Origin: an uncultured Tessaracoccus sp.
GTDB lineage: Bacteria > Actinomycetota > Actinomycetes > Propionibacteriales > Propionibacteriaceae
Assembly (NCBI RefSeq): GCF_947286155.1
Contig: NZ_CAMYPD010000040.1
Span: 1-23,411, forward strand
Reading direction: 5' to 3'
DNA length: 23,411 nucleotides
Positions 13,397 through 21,273 of this stretch are shown piece by piece. Position numbers and translations under genes: made by a program. The notes below the pieces were generated by a model. That model did not search any database. It was not told where the DNA came from and saw nothing but the letters and a program-made list of their open reading frames with translations. Within the stretch, counting starts at the first letter, position 1, and every line of letters begins with the position of its first letter.

Positions 13397-13951
13397 ATGC
13401 CACAGATGAATCCGCCCCGTGTGGTCACCGGCGAGGTCCGCCTCTCCTACGCCAACATTTTCGAAGCCAAGAGTATTCAGGGCGGAAAGCCCAAGTACTC
13501 CGTGTCCCTGATCATCCCCAAGTCTGACACCGAGACCTTGGCCAAGATCGAACGAGCCATCGACGCCGCGATCGACGCTGGTATTGGCAAGTTTGGTGGT
13601 AAGCGCCCGAACAAGGCTGCGCTCAAGCTGCCGCTGCGTGACGGCGATATCGAGCGCGACGACGAAGCCTATGCGAACGCGATGTTCGTCAACGCCAACT
13701 CCACCACACCACCCCAGGTCGTCGATGCCGACCTACAGCCGATCCTCGACACCACCGAGGTGTATTCGGGCTGCTACGCCCGCGTCAGTATCTCCTTCTA
13801 TGCGTTCAACACGAACGGGAACAAGGGCATCGCGTGCGGTTTGGGCAACATCCAAAAGCTCCGCGACGGCGAACCACTTGGCGGTTACCGCGTCAGCGCT
13901 GAGGACGACTTCGGTGCCTTCACCGCCACCACAGACGACTTCCTCAACTAA
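13397..13951 (+). CDS. DUF2815 phage protein, probable single-strand DNA-binding or annealing partner
   Basis: This 184-aa protein has the DUF2815 signature: VRLSYANIFEAKSIQGGKPK (14-33) and YSVSLIIPKSD near the start. Later come GDIERDDEAYANAMFVNANS and a C-terminal YARVSISFYAFNTNGNKGIA followed by GLGNIQKLRDGEPLGG. The family always travels with DUF2800 and a family A polymerase in siphovirus replication modules. An OB-like ssDNA-binding role has been suggested from context rather than shown here. The acidic tail (EDDFGAFTATTDDFLN) resembles the protein-docking tails of SSB-type proteins. An AGAAGG ribosome site precedes the ATG. Confidence 0.9.
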   Translation: MPQMNPPRVVTGEVRLSYANIFEAKSIQGGKPKYSVSLIIPKSDTETLAKIERAIDAAIDAGIGKFGGKRPNKAALKLPLRDGDIERDDEAYANAMFVNANSTTPPQVVDADLQPILDTTEVYSGCYARVSISFYAFNTNGNKGIACGLGNIQKLRDGEPLGGYRVSAEDDFGAFTATTDDFLN

Positions 13952-13968
13952 CAGAAAGGAAAACCATC

Positions 13969-14178
13969 ATGAATGAGTGTTATGCGGCAGCACTGTCGGC
14001 AAACACCACCACGCTCGTGGCACTGTTCGTGGGCACTGTCCTCGGACTCATTGTCATGAAGGTCACCTCTGTGATTGCCGAACGGCGGGCGATCCGCAGG
14101 GATCGCAAGCGCATCGACAAGCTCATGGCTGACACCGAGGCTGAGCGCGAGAAGTACCGCACGCGCACCAACCCGTAA
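13969..14178 (+). CDS. Small single-pass membrane protein
   Basis: This 69-aa protein has one clear transmembrane helix, about residues 14-33 (TTTLVALFVGTVLGLIVMKV). It is followed by a strongly basic segment (ERRAIRRDRKRIDKL), so the C-terminus should face the cytoplasm. AGAAAGGA sits before the ATG, 17 bases after the DUF2815 stop. No family recognised. A small membrane protein among replication genes could anchor the replication complex or be a host-takeover protein; this is speculation. Confidence 0.72.
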   Translation: MNECYAAALSANTTTLVALFVGTVLGLIVMKVTSVIAERRAIRRDRKRIDKLMADTEAEREKYRTRTNP

Positions 14179-14191
14179 CCATCAACCCCCT

Positions 14192-14237
14192 GGCCGGGAG
14201 AACACCCATCTCCACCAAGGTAGGTGTTCTCCCGGCC
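14192..14237 (+). repeat. Perfect 15-bp inverted repeat before the DNA polymerase gene
   Basis: GGCCGGGAGAACACC (14192-14206) is exactly complementary to 14223-14237, with a 16-nt loop. It ends 25 bp before the polymerase GTG and 13 bases before its ribosome site, and no T run follows. It may be a pause or attenuation hairpin, a processing site or an operator splitting the operon. Confidence 0.75.
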
Positions 14238-14262
14238 CTTAACCCATTGTGGAGCCGACACT

Positions 14263-16224
14263 GTGCATGAGTTATTCATCGATCTCGAAACCTTCAGCCT
14301 CGTCAATCTCAGCAAATCTGGGGTCTACCCGTATGCCGAACACCCCGAGTTCGACATTCTTTTGTTCGGCTATTCCATCGACGGTGGCCCCGTCCAGGTC
14401 ATTGACCTGGCATCAGGTGAGGCGCTACCAGATGAGGTGGTGGAGGCGCTGGTGGATCCGGGCGTGACGAAATGGGCGTTCAACGCGGCCTTCGAACGCG
14501 TCTGTCTCTCAGCTTGGCTGCACCGCCACCACCCAGAACTGATGGCAGGCCGCCGGTTCCTTGACCCTTCCCAGTGGCGCTGCACCATGGTGTGGTCGGC
14601 CTACCTGGGGCTACCAATGAGCCTCGAACAAGTCGCAACCGTCCTGAACCTTTCTGTGCGTAAAGACACGGCGGGCAGGAAGCTCATCACCCAATTCTGC
14701 ACTCCCGCGAAGCCTACGGTGTTAAATGGCGGAGCAACTCGGAACCCGCCATCATCGGATCCTGCCGGGTGGGAAGCATTCACCGCCTATAACCGCCGCG
14801 ACGTCGAGGTCGAGCTTGCGATCCACGAGCGCCTCACCGCCTTCCCTATGCCAAATACCGAATGGGACACCTACGCTCTCGACCAGCAGATCAACGACAC
14901 GGGAATCTTGTTGGATGCCGTGCTGGTGGATAACGCTGTGGCTTGCGACCGGCAGCATCGCGCCACAACGCTCGCTCGGGCACAAGAGTTGACAGGGTTG
15001 GAGAATCCGAATTCGCCGATTCAGCTCAAAGAATGGCTCTCTGCTCACGGCTGCCACATGACCTCACTGACCAAAACCGAAGTCGCCACCGCGCTCGAAA
15101 CAGTGACGGGAGATGTGCGTGAGGCGCTACAGCTGAGAGGTGAGCTCGCCAAGTCCTCGGTGAAGAAGTATGAGGCGATGCAACACGTCGCCGGGCGTGA
15201 TGGGCGCGGGCGGGGTTTCCTCCAGTTTTACGGTGCTGGTCGGACGGGCCGGTTCGCAGGTCGCCTCGTCCAAGTCCAAAACTTGCCCCGCAACTACCTC
15301 CCAGACCTGGCTCAGGCTCGTAGCCTCGTCCGAGGTGGGTTGTTCGACGTGGTCGAGCTGCTCTACGAGTCCGTTCCGGACACGCTGTCCCAGTTGATCC
15401 GTACCGCCTTCATCCCCGCGCCGGGGAACCGGTTCGTGGTTGCTGATTTTTCGGCGATCGAAGCCCGCGTCATCGCGTGGCTCGCCGGAGAAACCACCAC
15501 CCTCAAAGCGTTTGAGGAGGGCAAGGATCTGTATTGCGAGACCGCCAGCCGGATGTTCGGCGTCCCCGTCACCAAACACGGGGCGAACAGTGAGCTGCGG
15601 CAGAAAGGAAAAATTGCAGTACTGGCCTGTGGTTATCAAGGCGGTGTCGGTGCGCTGAAAGCTATGGGTGCCCTGCGCATGGGGCTCGCCGAACACGAAC
15701 TCCAGCCGTTGGTGGATGCGTGGCGGGCAGCCAACCCCAACATCGTCGACTTCTGGGCGCAGATCAATGCTGCCGCGATCGACACGATCTCTACCCGTCA
15801 ACCGACCCGTGTCGGGCCGCTGACGTTGTTGGTGGAGTCCGGGATCTTCTTCATCGAGCTGCCGTCCGGGCGCAGGCTCGCCTATGTGAAACCGAGGCTG
15901 GGGGAGAACCGCTTCGGCGGCACCTCCATCCTCTACGACGGCACGAGTACCGGACGGAAATGGGGAACCCTGGAGACCTATGGTGGCAAGCTCACCGAGA
16001 ACATCGTCCAGGCCATCGCCCGCGACCTGCTCGTCTACGGCATGCGCCAAGTGGCTAGAGCCGGGCATCGGATCGTCATGCACGTCCACGACGAGATCGT
16101 CGTCGAGACCACCACCGCGTCCGTCGACGAGATCTGTGCCCTTATGGCTACTGTGCCAGATTGGGCGGAGGGGTTACTGCTCGCGGCTGACGGGTATGAG
16201 TGCGAGTTCTACCGCAAGGATTAA
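14263..16224 (+). CDS. Phage DNA polymerase, family A
   Basis: This phage replicative polymerase has 653 aa from the GTG at 14263. I chose that start because GGAG lies 8 bases before it, and because MHELFIDLETFS, with D7 and E9 of the 3'-5' exonuclease, is the usual N-terminus. An ATG at 14224 would run through the hairpin. The polymerase domain shows motif A ADFSAIEARVIAWLAGE (D395), the O-helix motif B RQKGKIAVLACGYQGG (446-461) and motif C HVHDE (607-611) with the catalytic HDE. All catalytic residues are present and no 5' nuclease domain is attached, as expected for phage enzymes. Its TAA shares bases with the stop of the reverse-strand gene that follows. Confidence 0.96.
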   Translation: MHELFIDLETFSLVNLSKSGVYPYAEHPEFDILLFGYSIDGGPVQVIDLASGEALPDEVVEALVDPGVTKWAFNAAFERVCLSAWLHRHHPELMAGRRFLDPSQWRCTMVWSAYLGLPMSLEQVATVLNLSVRKDTAGRKLITQFCTPAKPTVLNGGATRNPPSSDPAGWEAFTAYNRRDVEVELAIHERLTAFPMPNTEWDTYALDQQINDTGILLDAVLVDNAVACDRQHRATTLARAQELTGLENPNSPIQLKEWLSAHGCHMTSLTKTEVATALETVTGDVREALQLRGELAKSSVKKYEAMQHVAGRDGRGRGFLQFYGAGRTGRFAGRLVQVQNLPRNYLPDLAQARSLVRGGLFDVVELLYESVPDTLSQLIRTAFIPAPGNRFVVADFSAIEARVIAWLAGETTTLKAFEEGKDLYCETASRMFGVPVTKHGANSELRQKGKIAVLACGYQGGVGALKAMGALRMGLAEHELQPLVDAWRAANPNIVDFWAQINAAAIDTISTRQPTRVGPLTLLVESGIFFIELPSGRRLAYVKPRLGENRFGGTSILYDGTSTGRKWGTLETYGGKLTENIVQAIARDLLVYGMRQVARAGHRIVMHVHDEIVVETTTASVDEICALMATVPDWAEGLLLAADGYECEFYRKD

Positions 16225-16979
16225 AGGTCTGGATCTTCGCGATGGATTGGTTCTGCAATCAGCCTAAAATGCTGGTTTGATGGGTTGAGCATGCTCGCGA
16301 GGTTTGCTAGCGATCCGTCTTCTAGAAGAGCTGGATTTTTGACCATTTTAATGATCAGAGATTGCAACTGCTCAGAAGGAATTTGTGCGAGTACTTGCTC
16401 AATCTCCTCGTGGTCTTGAATATCGATAATTCGAGCCGACTTGACCATACGTAGCTGTTCGTCGCTGTATGCCTTTGCCGCTAGCCCCGCGACCATCCGC
16501 GACATCGCTTCTTGGCGGGACATAATCTGTCTTTGATCACGCTCGATGGCGGTATGTTCGTTGATCGCAGGTTCGGTCACCTGAGTTTCGCCATGACTAG
16601 GTTTCTTCTTTCGCCCGATGTTGCGGATCCATTGTGCTTGACGGTTGATAGCAGGTCGCGCAGTTTCCTGCCACCAGTGTTTGGCGTGGGGAGCTGCCTT
16701 GGCTAGCCCCGCCACGGTAAATAGGACAAGAAGCTGCCCAATAGCTTCGGCGAGCTCATCGGCTTCTTCAGATTCGCGTCGTGCGTCGGAAGTGATAAAG
16801 GTGTTCTCATAGGTGTGTTCGTCAACTGAATTCAGAAGATCGTCATCGGGAACGAATCGTGCGTGACCAGACAATACTCGATCTTTATTGTAGAGGTTTT
16901 GGTGAAGCGAGCCATCGTCCCTGTGTCCAGGATTGCCAACAGACGCGTCCCATTCGTAGTAGCCATAGATTCTCTCCAT
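16221..16979 (-). CDS. Unknown protein in a reverse-strand cassette inside the phage replication module
   Basis: This 252-aa protein is encoded against the direction of the phage operon. It begins MERIYGYYEWDASVGNPGHR and carries GSLHQNLYNKD and SGHARFVPDDD, then a moderately hydrophobic segment (76-96). A basic patch (RKKK, 123-126) follows. The C-terminal helical region includes MSRQEAMSRMVAGLAAKAYS and IEQVLAQIPSEQLQSLIIKM. I do not recognise a named family and see no catalytic motif. The region is visibly more AT-rich than the flanking phage genes, suggesting separate acquisition (a 'moron'). Its TAA and the polymerase TAA share the sequence TTAA (16221-16224), so insertion was exact. No strong ribosome site precedes the ATG, so it may be translated by coupling from the small gene upstream. 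Confidence 0.78.
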   Translation of the reverse strand: MERIYGYYEWDASVGNPGHRDDGSLHQNLYNKDRVLSGHARFVPDDDLLNSVDEHTYENTFITSDARRESEEADELAEAIGQLLVLFTVAGLAKAAPHAKHWWQETARPAINRQAQWIRNIGRKKKPSHGETQVTEPAINEHTAIERDQRQIMSRQEAMSRMVAGLAAKAYSDEQLRMVKSARIIDIQDHEEIEQVLAQIPSEQLQSLIIKMVKNPALLEDGSLANLASMLNPSNQHFRLIAEPIHREDPDL

Positions 16980-16988
16980 GACACGATT

Positions 16989-17210
16989 CTAATTTTGTCT
17001 TGATCGAGAGACGTTTCTATCGCCACGGTGAGTTGGCGAACATGAACCACGGTGGAACGAAGCAGCGTAGACCTGCTCCAAATAGCCGCGCACAAGCGCA
17101 TACAGCTTTGCTGCGCCGGTGCGGTCGTCTGTGCGTAGGCGGTATGACCATTCGAAGATCATCTCGTCGTCCATCAAATCCAGCACTGCCATCACTGTTT
17201 CTTCATCCAT
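16989..17210 (-). CDS. Small unknown protein, first gene of the reverse-strand cassette
   Basis: This 73-aa reading frame starts at the ATG at 17210, preceded by GAGG nine bases away. A longer in-frame start at 17264 would run through the palindromic operator region and is unlikely. The first two-thirds (MDEETVMAVLDLMDDEMIFE, then YRLRTDDRTGAAKLYALVRG) look like a helical protein. The last 20 residues are Ser-, Arg- and His-rich and look less constrained, so the end may be frameshifted. It ends 9 bp before the 252-aa gene. No family recognised. Confidence 0.5.
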   Translation of the reverse strand: MDEETVMAVLDLMDDEMIFEWSYRLRTDDRTGAAKLYALVRGYLEQVYAASFHRGSCSPTHRGDRNVSRSRQN

Positions 17211-17241
17211 GACAGTGATCCTCGAATCATTCGCGCTCAAA

Positions 17242-17273
17242 GGTCGAGGGGGTATACCCGGCATTCCTCGACC
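17242..17273. promoter_or_regulatory. Nested palindromes in the divergent promoter region (candidate operator)
   Basis: GGTCGAGG (17242-17249) and CCTCGACC (17266-17273) form an 8-bp inverted repeat enclosing a second perfect palindrome, GGGTATACCC (17250-17259). It lies between the reverse-strand cassette (start 17210) and the rightward antirepressor gene (start 17379). A TATAAAT box occurs at 17291-17297, which would put the right arm near a -35 position for rightward transcription. This is the arrangement of an operator for a dimeric regulator. Confidence 0.55.
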
Positions 17274-17378
17274 AGTTTGACGCTGGTGGTTATAAATCCG
17301 GCCTGCTCGAAGCCCTCCTGGTAGGAAGCCACATACTCTGTCGCATGTTCATCTCGGCTTCCTAGGAAGGAGCCGATC

Positions 17379-18146
17379 ATGGCTGCCAATACTCTCCAGG
17401 CATTCACCAATGATGCCTTCGGAACTGTTCGAACTATCGAGCAGGAGGGCGCGGTCTATTTCTGTGGCCGGGACGTCGCCACCGCCCTCGGATACGTCAA
17501 CACGAAAGACGCTCTGGCACGTCACTGTAAGGGGGTCGTGAAACACTACCCCCTTGACACCCCGGGCGGTGTTCAGCAGGTCAGGTTCATTACCGAGGGT
17601 GACCTGTATCGGCTGATCATGTCCTCCAAGCTCCCGGCTGCGCAGCAGTTCGAGGCCTGGGTGGTTGATGAGGTGTTGCCGACGATCCGCCGTCACGGCA
17701 TGTACGCGGTCGATGACCTCCTGGGCAACGACGAGTTTTTGGAGCGGGCGATCGTGCAGTTGCGGGCCGAGCGAGCGGGGCGCCTCGCCGCCGAACAAGC
17801 CTTGCTTGAGGCTGCCCCGAAGGTCTCCTACTACGACATCGTGTTGCAGTCAGACTCCCTGTTGACGACGACCGAGATCGCCAAAGATTACGGGCTTTCG
17901 GCGAAGCGGATGAATCAGATTCTGCATGAGCAGGGGGTGCAGTTTCGCCAGTCCGGACGCTGGTTCCTCTACGCCAACTATGCGGAGCAGGGCTACACGC
18001 AGTCCAAAACCCACGAGTACGACGAGGGTAAAACCCGCACGCACATGTATTGGACGCAGAAGGGGCGCCTGTTCGTCTATGACCTGTTGAAGAACCAGCT
18101 CGGTCTGCTGCCCGTCATTGAGCAGGACGGCGGTGATGTTCAATGA
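17379..18146 (+). CDS. Phage antirepressor, BRO-N plus KilAC domains
   Basis: This 255-aa two-domain DNA-binding protein is of the phage antirepressor type. The BRO-N domain (about 8-108) shows FGTVRTIEQEGAVYFCGRDV, then ALGYVNTKDAL, FITEGDLYRLI and FEAWVVDEVLPTIRRHG. A short coiled linker follows (120-145). The KilAC (ANT) domain (about 148-245) has TTTEIAKDYGLSAKRMNQIL and WTQKGRLFVYDLL. Such proteins relieve repression of lytic genes or act in early control. AAGGAG seven bases before the ATG fixes the start. It sits, unusually, between the polymerase and the DUF4406/primase genes, and the next ATG overlaps its stop (ATGA). Confidence 0.92.
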   Translation: MAANTLQAFTNDAFGTVRTIEQEGAVYFCGRDVATALGYVNTKDALARHCKGVVKHYPLDTPGGVQQVRFITEGDLYRLIMSSKLPAAQQFEAWVVDEVLPTIRRHGMYAVDDLLGNDEFLERAIVQLRAERAGRLAAEQALLEAAPKVSYYDIVLQSDSLLTTTEIAKDYGLSAKRMNQILHEQGVQFRQSGRWFLYANYAEQGYTQSKTHEYDEGKTRTHMYWTQKGRLFVYDLLKNQLGLLPVIEQDGGDVQ

Positions 18147-18589
18147 CTGCCACTGTTTTGTCGAGCCTGGGTGTGGGGTTTTCGCCCCGCAACACAGAGG
18201 GCTACCCGGACCCCACCGCATTCCAAGCGTTGAAAAACGTGCAACGGGCTGAGTATGGCTACCGGCCCTTGGTCTATATCTGCTCGCCCTATTCGGGTGA
18301 CGTGGAAGCGAACGTAGTACTGGCGCGCGCGTTCTGTGCGCATGCAGTAGCTAAGTGCAAGATTCCGTTGGCTCCGCACCTGCACTATCCCCAGTTCATG
18401 AACGACCAGGATCCTGCTGAGCGGGAGTTGGCGATGTTCTTTAACCGCGTCCTGCTGTCCAAATGTGAGGCGATCTGGGTCTACACGGCCCGGGTGTCGG
18501 CGGGGATGCGCGTGGAGATCGAGTGGGCACACCACCTCGACCTCCCCGTGAAGTATTTTTCGGCCGATTTTGAGGAGGTCACCCTATGA
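18143..18589 (+). CDS. DUF4406 protein (nucleoside 2-deoxyribosyltransferase-like fold)
   Basis: This 148-aa protein has VYICSPYSGDVEANVVLARA near residue 45, then IPLAPHLHYPQFMND, and a C-terminal SAGMRVEIEWA stretch. This is the DUF4406 pattern, related to nucleoside 2-deoxyribosyltransferases. Members are frequent in phage nucleotide and replication modules and may act on nucleotides or their derivatives; the substrate is unknown. The first 40 residues are an extension not needed for the fold. It is coupled to the antirepressor upstream and to the primase downstream (both ATGA). Confidence 0.85.
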   Translation: MTATVLSSLGVGFSPRNTEGYPDPTAFQALKNVQRAEYGYRPLVYICSPYSGDVEANVVLARAFCAHAVAKCKIPLAPHLHYPQFMNDQDPAERELAMFFNRVLLSKCEAIWVYTARVSAGMRVEIEWAHHLDLPVKYFSADFEEVTL

Positions 18590-20856
18590 AGGCGATGACC
18601 ATGTACACCGCCACCGTCGTAGGCCAACAAAACAATGCCCTCTACCCGAACCGGTATGAGGTCACCGCCGTAGCTGATCTCGAAGCGGTGGCGCGCCTGG
18701 ATCATGTGGTGGCCGACTATCAGGGCGGACGACGCTCATCGGCCAATTTCCTTAGTTCGAACTGCTTGGTGATGGATGTGGATAACTCCCACAGCGAGGA
18801 TCCTGATGAGTGGGTCACCCCTGAATCTCTAGCAGGACTGGTGCCGGGGGTGGGGTTCATGACCGCCACGTCACGCAACCACATGCGGGCGAAAGGAGCG
18901 CAGTCGGCAAGGCCGCGTTTCCACGTCTACTTCCCAATCACGCCAGCCACGGATGCGGATGCCTATGCGGGGTTGAAGAAACAGCTCGCCGCCAGGTTCG
19001 AGTTCTTCGACCCAAACGCCGTCGACGCGGGCCGGTTCATCTACGGCCACCCCGCCCCTGAAGTCACGAATCACGATGGCGGCAAGCTGCTCGATGAGTG
19101 GCTGGTGGAGGCGGTGGACGCGGACATGTTCGCCGCTTTCGATACTGCGACGCAGGCGATCTCACCAGGGGCACGGAACGCCACCTTGTCGCGGTTCGCC
19201 GGACGAGTGCTCGTGCGCTACGGGGATAGTCCGCAAGCCCGTGAACTGTTCGACCGCAAAGCCGGGCTGTGCGAACCACCCCTACCAGCCCTAGAAGTGG
19301 AGAGCATTTGGACCTCGGCGTTGCGGTTCGCCACCAAGGTCGCGACCAGTCCCGGCTACGTGCCCCCAGAAGTGTATGCCGCACTCACAGGATTGAAGCC
19401 GGAAGACTTCACAGACGTCGGGCAGGCCGACACGCTTGCAGGCGAATACGCCTCTAAAATCCGCTACTCGCTGGCCACCCGCTGGCTGGTGTTCGAGGGC
19501 GGATTCTGGGTCGAAAACGACCTGTCAGCACAAGGCGTTGCTCAAGAACTGACCGCCCGCCAGCTAGATGAGGCCAACGCCCACGTTGCTCAGGCGTGGG
19601 AACGCATGCAGGCCACGGGCGCTGACCTGGTGATCGCCTCGGCCTCGTCGAAAGCACGCGGCGCAGCCAAACTCTCCGGTACCCAAATCGATGCATTTAC
19701 CGCTCACGAAGAAGCACTCGCGTACCGAAAGTTCGCGCTCAACCGCAGACTCTCGCGCAATATCACCGCCACACTGCGGGAGGCCGGGCCGATCCTGCAG
19801 GTACGCACTCGCGACCTTGACCAGGATCCCTACCTGCTCAACACCCCGACAGCTACCTACGATCTACGCCTCGGGCTCGGTTCGGGTAGACCAAATGATC
19901 CGGCGGATCTGATCACGAAACAGACCAGCTGTGACCCAAGCACTGAGGGTGCCGAGATCTGGGCCGAAGCCCTGGATGTGTTTTTCCAAGGCGACCAAGA
20001 GTTGATTGGATATGTGCAGCGGATTGTTGGGTTGGCGGCGATCGGGCAGGTATTCGTTGAAGCGCTCGTCATCGCCTACGGGGACGGCCGCAACGGCAAA
20101 TCCACGTTCTGGAACACGATCGCCCGCGTGCTGGGCAACTACTCCGGCTCGATCTCGGCAGACGCGCTTACCGTCGGGGTGCGGCGCAACGTCAAACCCG
20201 AACTAGCCGAAGCACGCGGAAAACGTCTGCTGATCGCGGCCGAGACCGAGGAAGGGATGCGGCTATCGACCTCGAATGTGAAACAGCTTGCTTCCACCGA
20301 TGAAATCTCGGCGGAAAAGAAATTCAAAGACCCTTTCGCCTTCACGCCCTCCCACACCCTCATCCTCTACACCAACCACCTACCCAGGGTGGGGGCTATG
20401 GATGCGGGTATTTGGCGGCGGCTGATCGTCATCCCGTTCGAAGCGAAAATCGAAGGATCTAGCGACATCAAGAACTACGCCGACTACCTCTATCAGCACG
20501 CTGGCGGGGCGATTCTGGCGTGGATCATGGACGGCGCACGCCTCATCCACACAGAGGACTACCACCTCAACCCGCCCCGGCAGGTCGTGGAAGCCTCAGC
20601 GGCCTACCGGGAAGACAACGACTGGTTCACCCAATTCCTCGAGGACTCCTGCGATGTCGACCCTGGCCTGTCAGAGCGTGCGGGCGATCTCTACCAGACC
20701 TACCGGGCGTGGGCGCAAAACACTGCCGGGTGGGCTCGTCCAATGATGGATTTCAACGCCGCCGTCGAACAAGCCGGTTATGTGCGCAAGAAAACCAGAA
20801 ACGGCATGTTCGTCCACGGTTTAGCCATCAAATCCGAATTCGACACCACCCACTAA
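18586..20856 (+). CDS. Phage primase-helicase (AEP primase plus SF3 helicase, P4/D5 type)
   Basis: This 756-aa protein combines two replication activities. The N-terminal archaeo-eukaryotic primase domain (about 5-175) has the metal-binding pair D64-x-D66 in CLVMDVDN. It also has RPRFHVYFP with R111 and H113, and DAGRFIYG near 147-154. A middle D5_N-type region (about 280-490) leads to the SF3 helicase: Walker A GDGRNGKST (499-507), Walker B RLLIAAETE (547-555), sensor LILYTNHLP (592-600) and an arginine finger in GIWRRL (608-613). The C-terminus is a winged-helix-like tail. It should open the phage origin, unwind DNA and lay primers for the family A polymerase. The ATG overlaps the previous stop. 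Confidence 0.94.
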   Translation: MKAMTMYTATVVGQQNNALYPNRYEVTAVADLEAVARLDHVVADYQGGRRSSANFLSSNCLVMDVDNSHSEDPDEWVTPESLAGLVPGVGFMTATSRNHMRAKGAQSARPRFHVYFPITPATDADAYAGLKKQLAARFEFFDPNAVDAGRFIYGHPAPEVTNHDGGKLLDEWLVEAVDADMFAAFDTATQAISPGARNATLSRFAGRVLVRYGDSPQARELFDRKAGLCEPPLPALEVESIWTSALRFATKVATSPGYVPPEVYAALTGLKPEDFTDVGQADTLAGEYASKIRYSLATRWLVFEGGFWVENDLSAQGVAQELTARQLDEANAHVAQAWERMQATGADLVIASASSKARGAAKLSGTQIDAFTAHEEALAYRKFALNRRLSRNITATLREAGPILQVRTRDLDQDPYLLNTPTATYDLRLGLGSGRPNDPADLITKQTSCDPSTEGAEIWAEALDVFFQGDQELIGYVQRIVGLAAIGQVFVEALVIAYGDGRNGKSTFWNTIARVLGNYSGSISADALTVGVRRNVKPELAEARGKRLLIAAETEEGMRLSTSNVKQLASTDEISAEKKFKDPFAFTPSHTLILYTNHLPRVGAMDAGIWRRLIVIPFEAKIEGSSDIKNYADYLYQHAGGAILAWIMDGARLIHTEDYHLNPPRQVVEASAAYREDNDWFTQFLEDSCDVDPGLSERAGDLYQTYRAWAQNTAGWARPMMDFNAAVEQAGYVRKKTRNGMFVHGLAIKSEFDTTH

Positions 20857-20866
20857 GCCACTGAAT

Positions 20867-20966
20867 GTGACGACCGATGACGATCAGTTCTATACCCCGC
20901 GTAAGGAAAATACAGAGTGTATTTCTCTATATAAAAGGTATGGATTGACTCGTCACCGGTCGTCAC
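20867..20966. other. AT-rich intergenic region with inverted repeats, candidate phage replication origin
   Basis: The 138-bp gap between the primase-helicase and nuclease genes is far more AT-rich than its surroundings. GTGACGACCG at 20867-20876 is the exact reverse complement of 20957-20966. TGACGA occurs twice on the left, and CGTCACC twice on the right in opposite orientation. Between them lie AAATAC-agagt-GTATTT (20908-20924), CTATATAAAA and no reading frame. Binding repeats flanking a meltable core beside the initiator-helicase gene fit an origin. A promoter region for the downstream genes is the alternative. Confidence 0.45.
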
Positions 20967-20994
20967 CTCACACAAACCTCGAGGTACTACGACC

Positions 20995-21273
20995 ATGAAC
21001 GAACACCACATCGAACAAGCCCTGAAACACAGCGTTGAAGCGTCTGGCGGCATCTGCTGGAAACTCCTCAGCCCCGGCACCAATGGTGTCCCAGACCGCA
21101 TCTGCATCCACCATGGACGCGTCGTCTTCGTCGAACTCAAAGCACCCGGACGCCAACCCCGCCCCATACAACACCGCCGCATGAAGCAGCTCAAGGAACA
21201 CGGCATGACCGTGCTCGTCGTCGACAGCCTGGCAGGCGTTGAGGAGGTGCTCGATGCATTATCAGCCGCATAA
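20995..21273 (+). CDS. VRR-NUC domain nuclease
   Basis: This 92-aa protein is a minimal VRR-NUC nuclease of the PD-(D/E)xK superfamily. It shows NGVPDRICIHHGRVVFVELK, with D34 and E47-x-K49 as catalytic residues, followed by QHRRMKQLKEHGMTVLVVDS. Stand-alone VRR-NUC proteins in phages cut branched or flap DNA and almost always precede an SNF2-type helicase, as here. The helicase start lies 20 bp inside this gene, so they are coupled. Confidence 0.93.
   Translation: MNEHHIEQALKHSVEASGGICWKLLSPGTNGVPDRICIHHGRVVFVELKAPGRQPRPIQHRRMKQLKEHGMTVLVVDSLAGVEEVLDALSAA

Noticed and set aside
15127..16089. 320-aa minus-strand frame inside the polymerase gene
   Set aside because: It is antisense to the polymerase catalytic domain and has no recognisable protein features.
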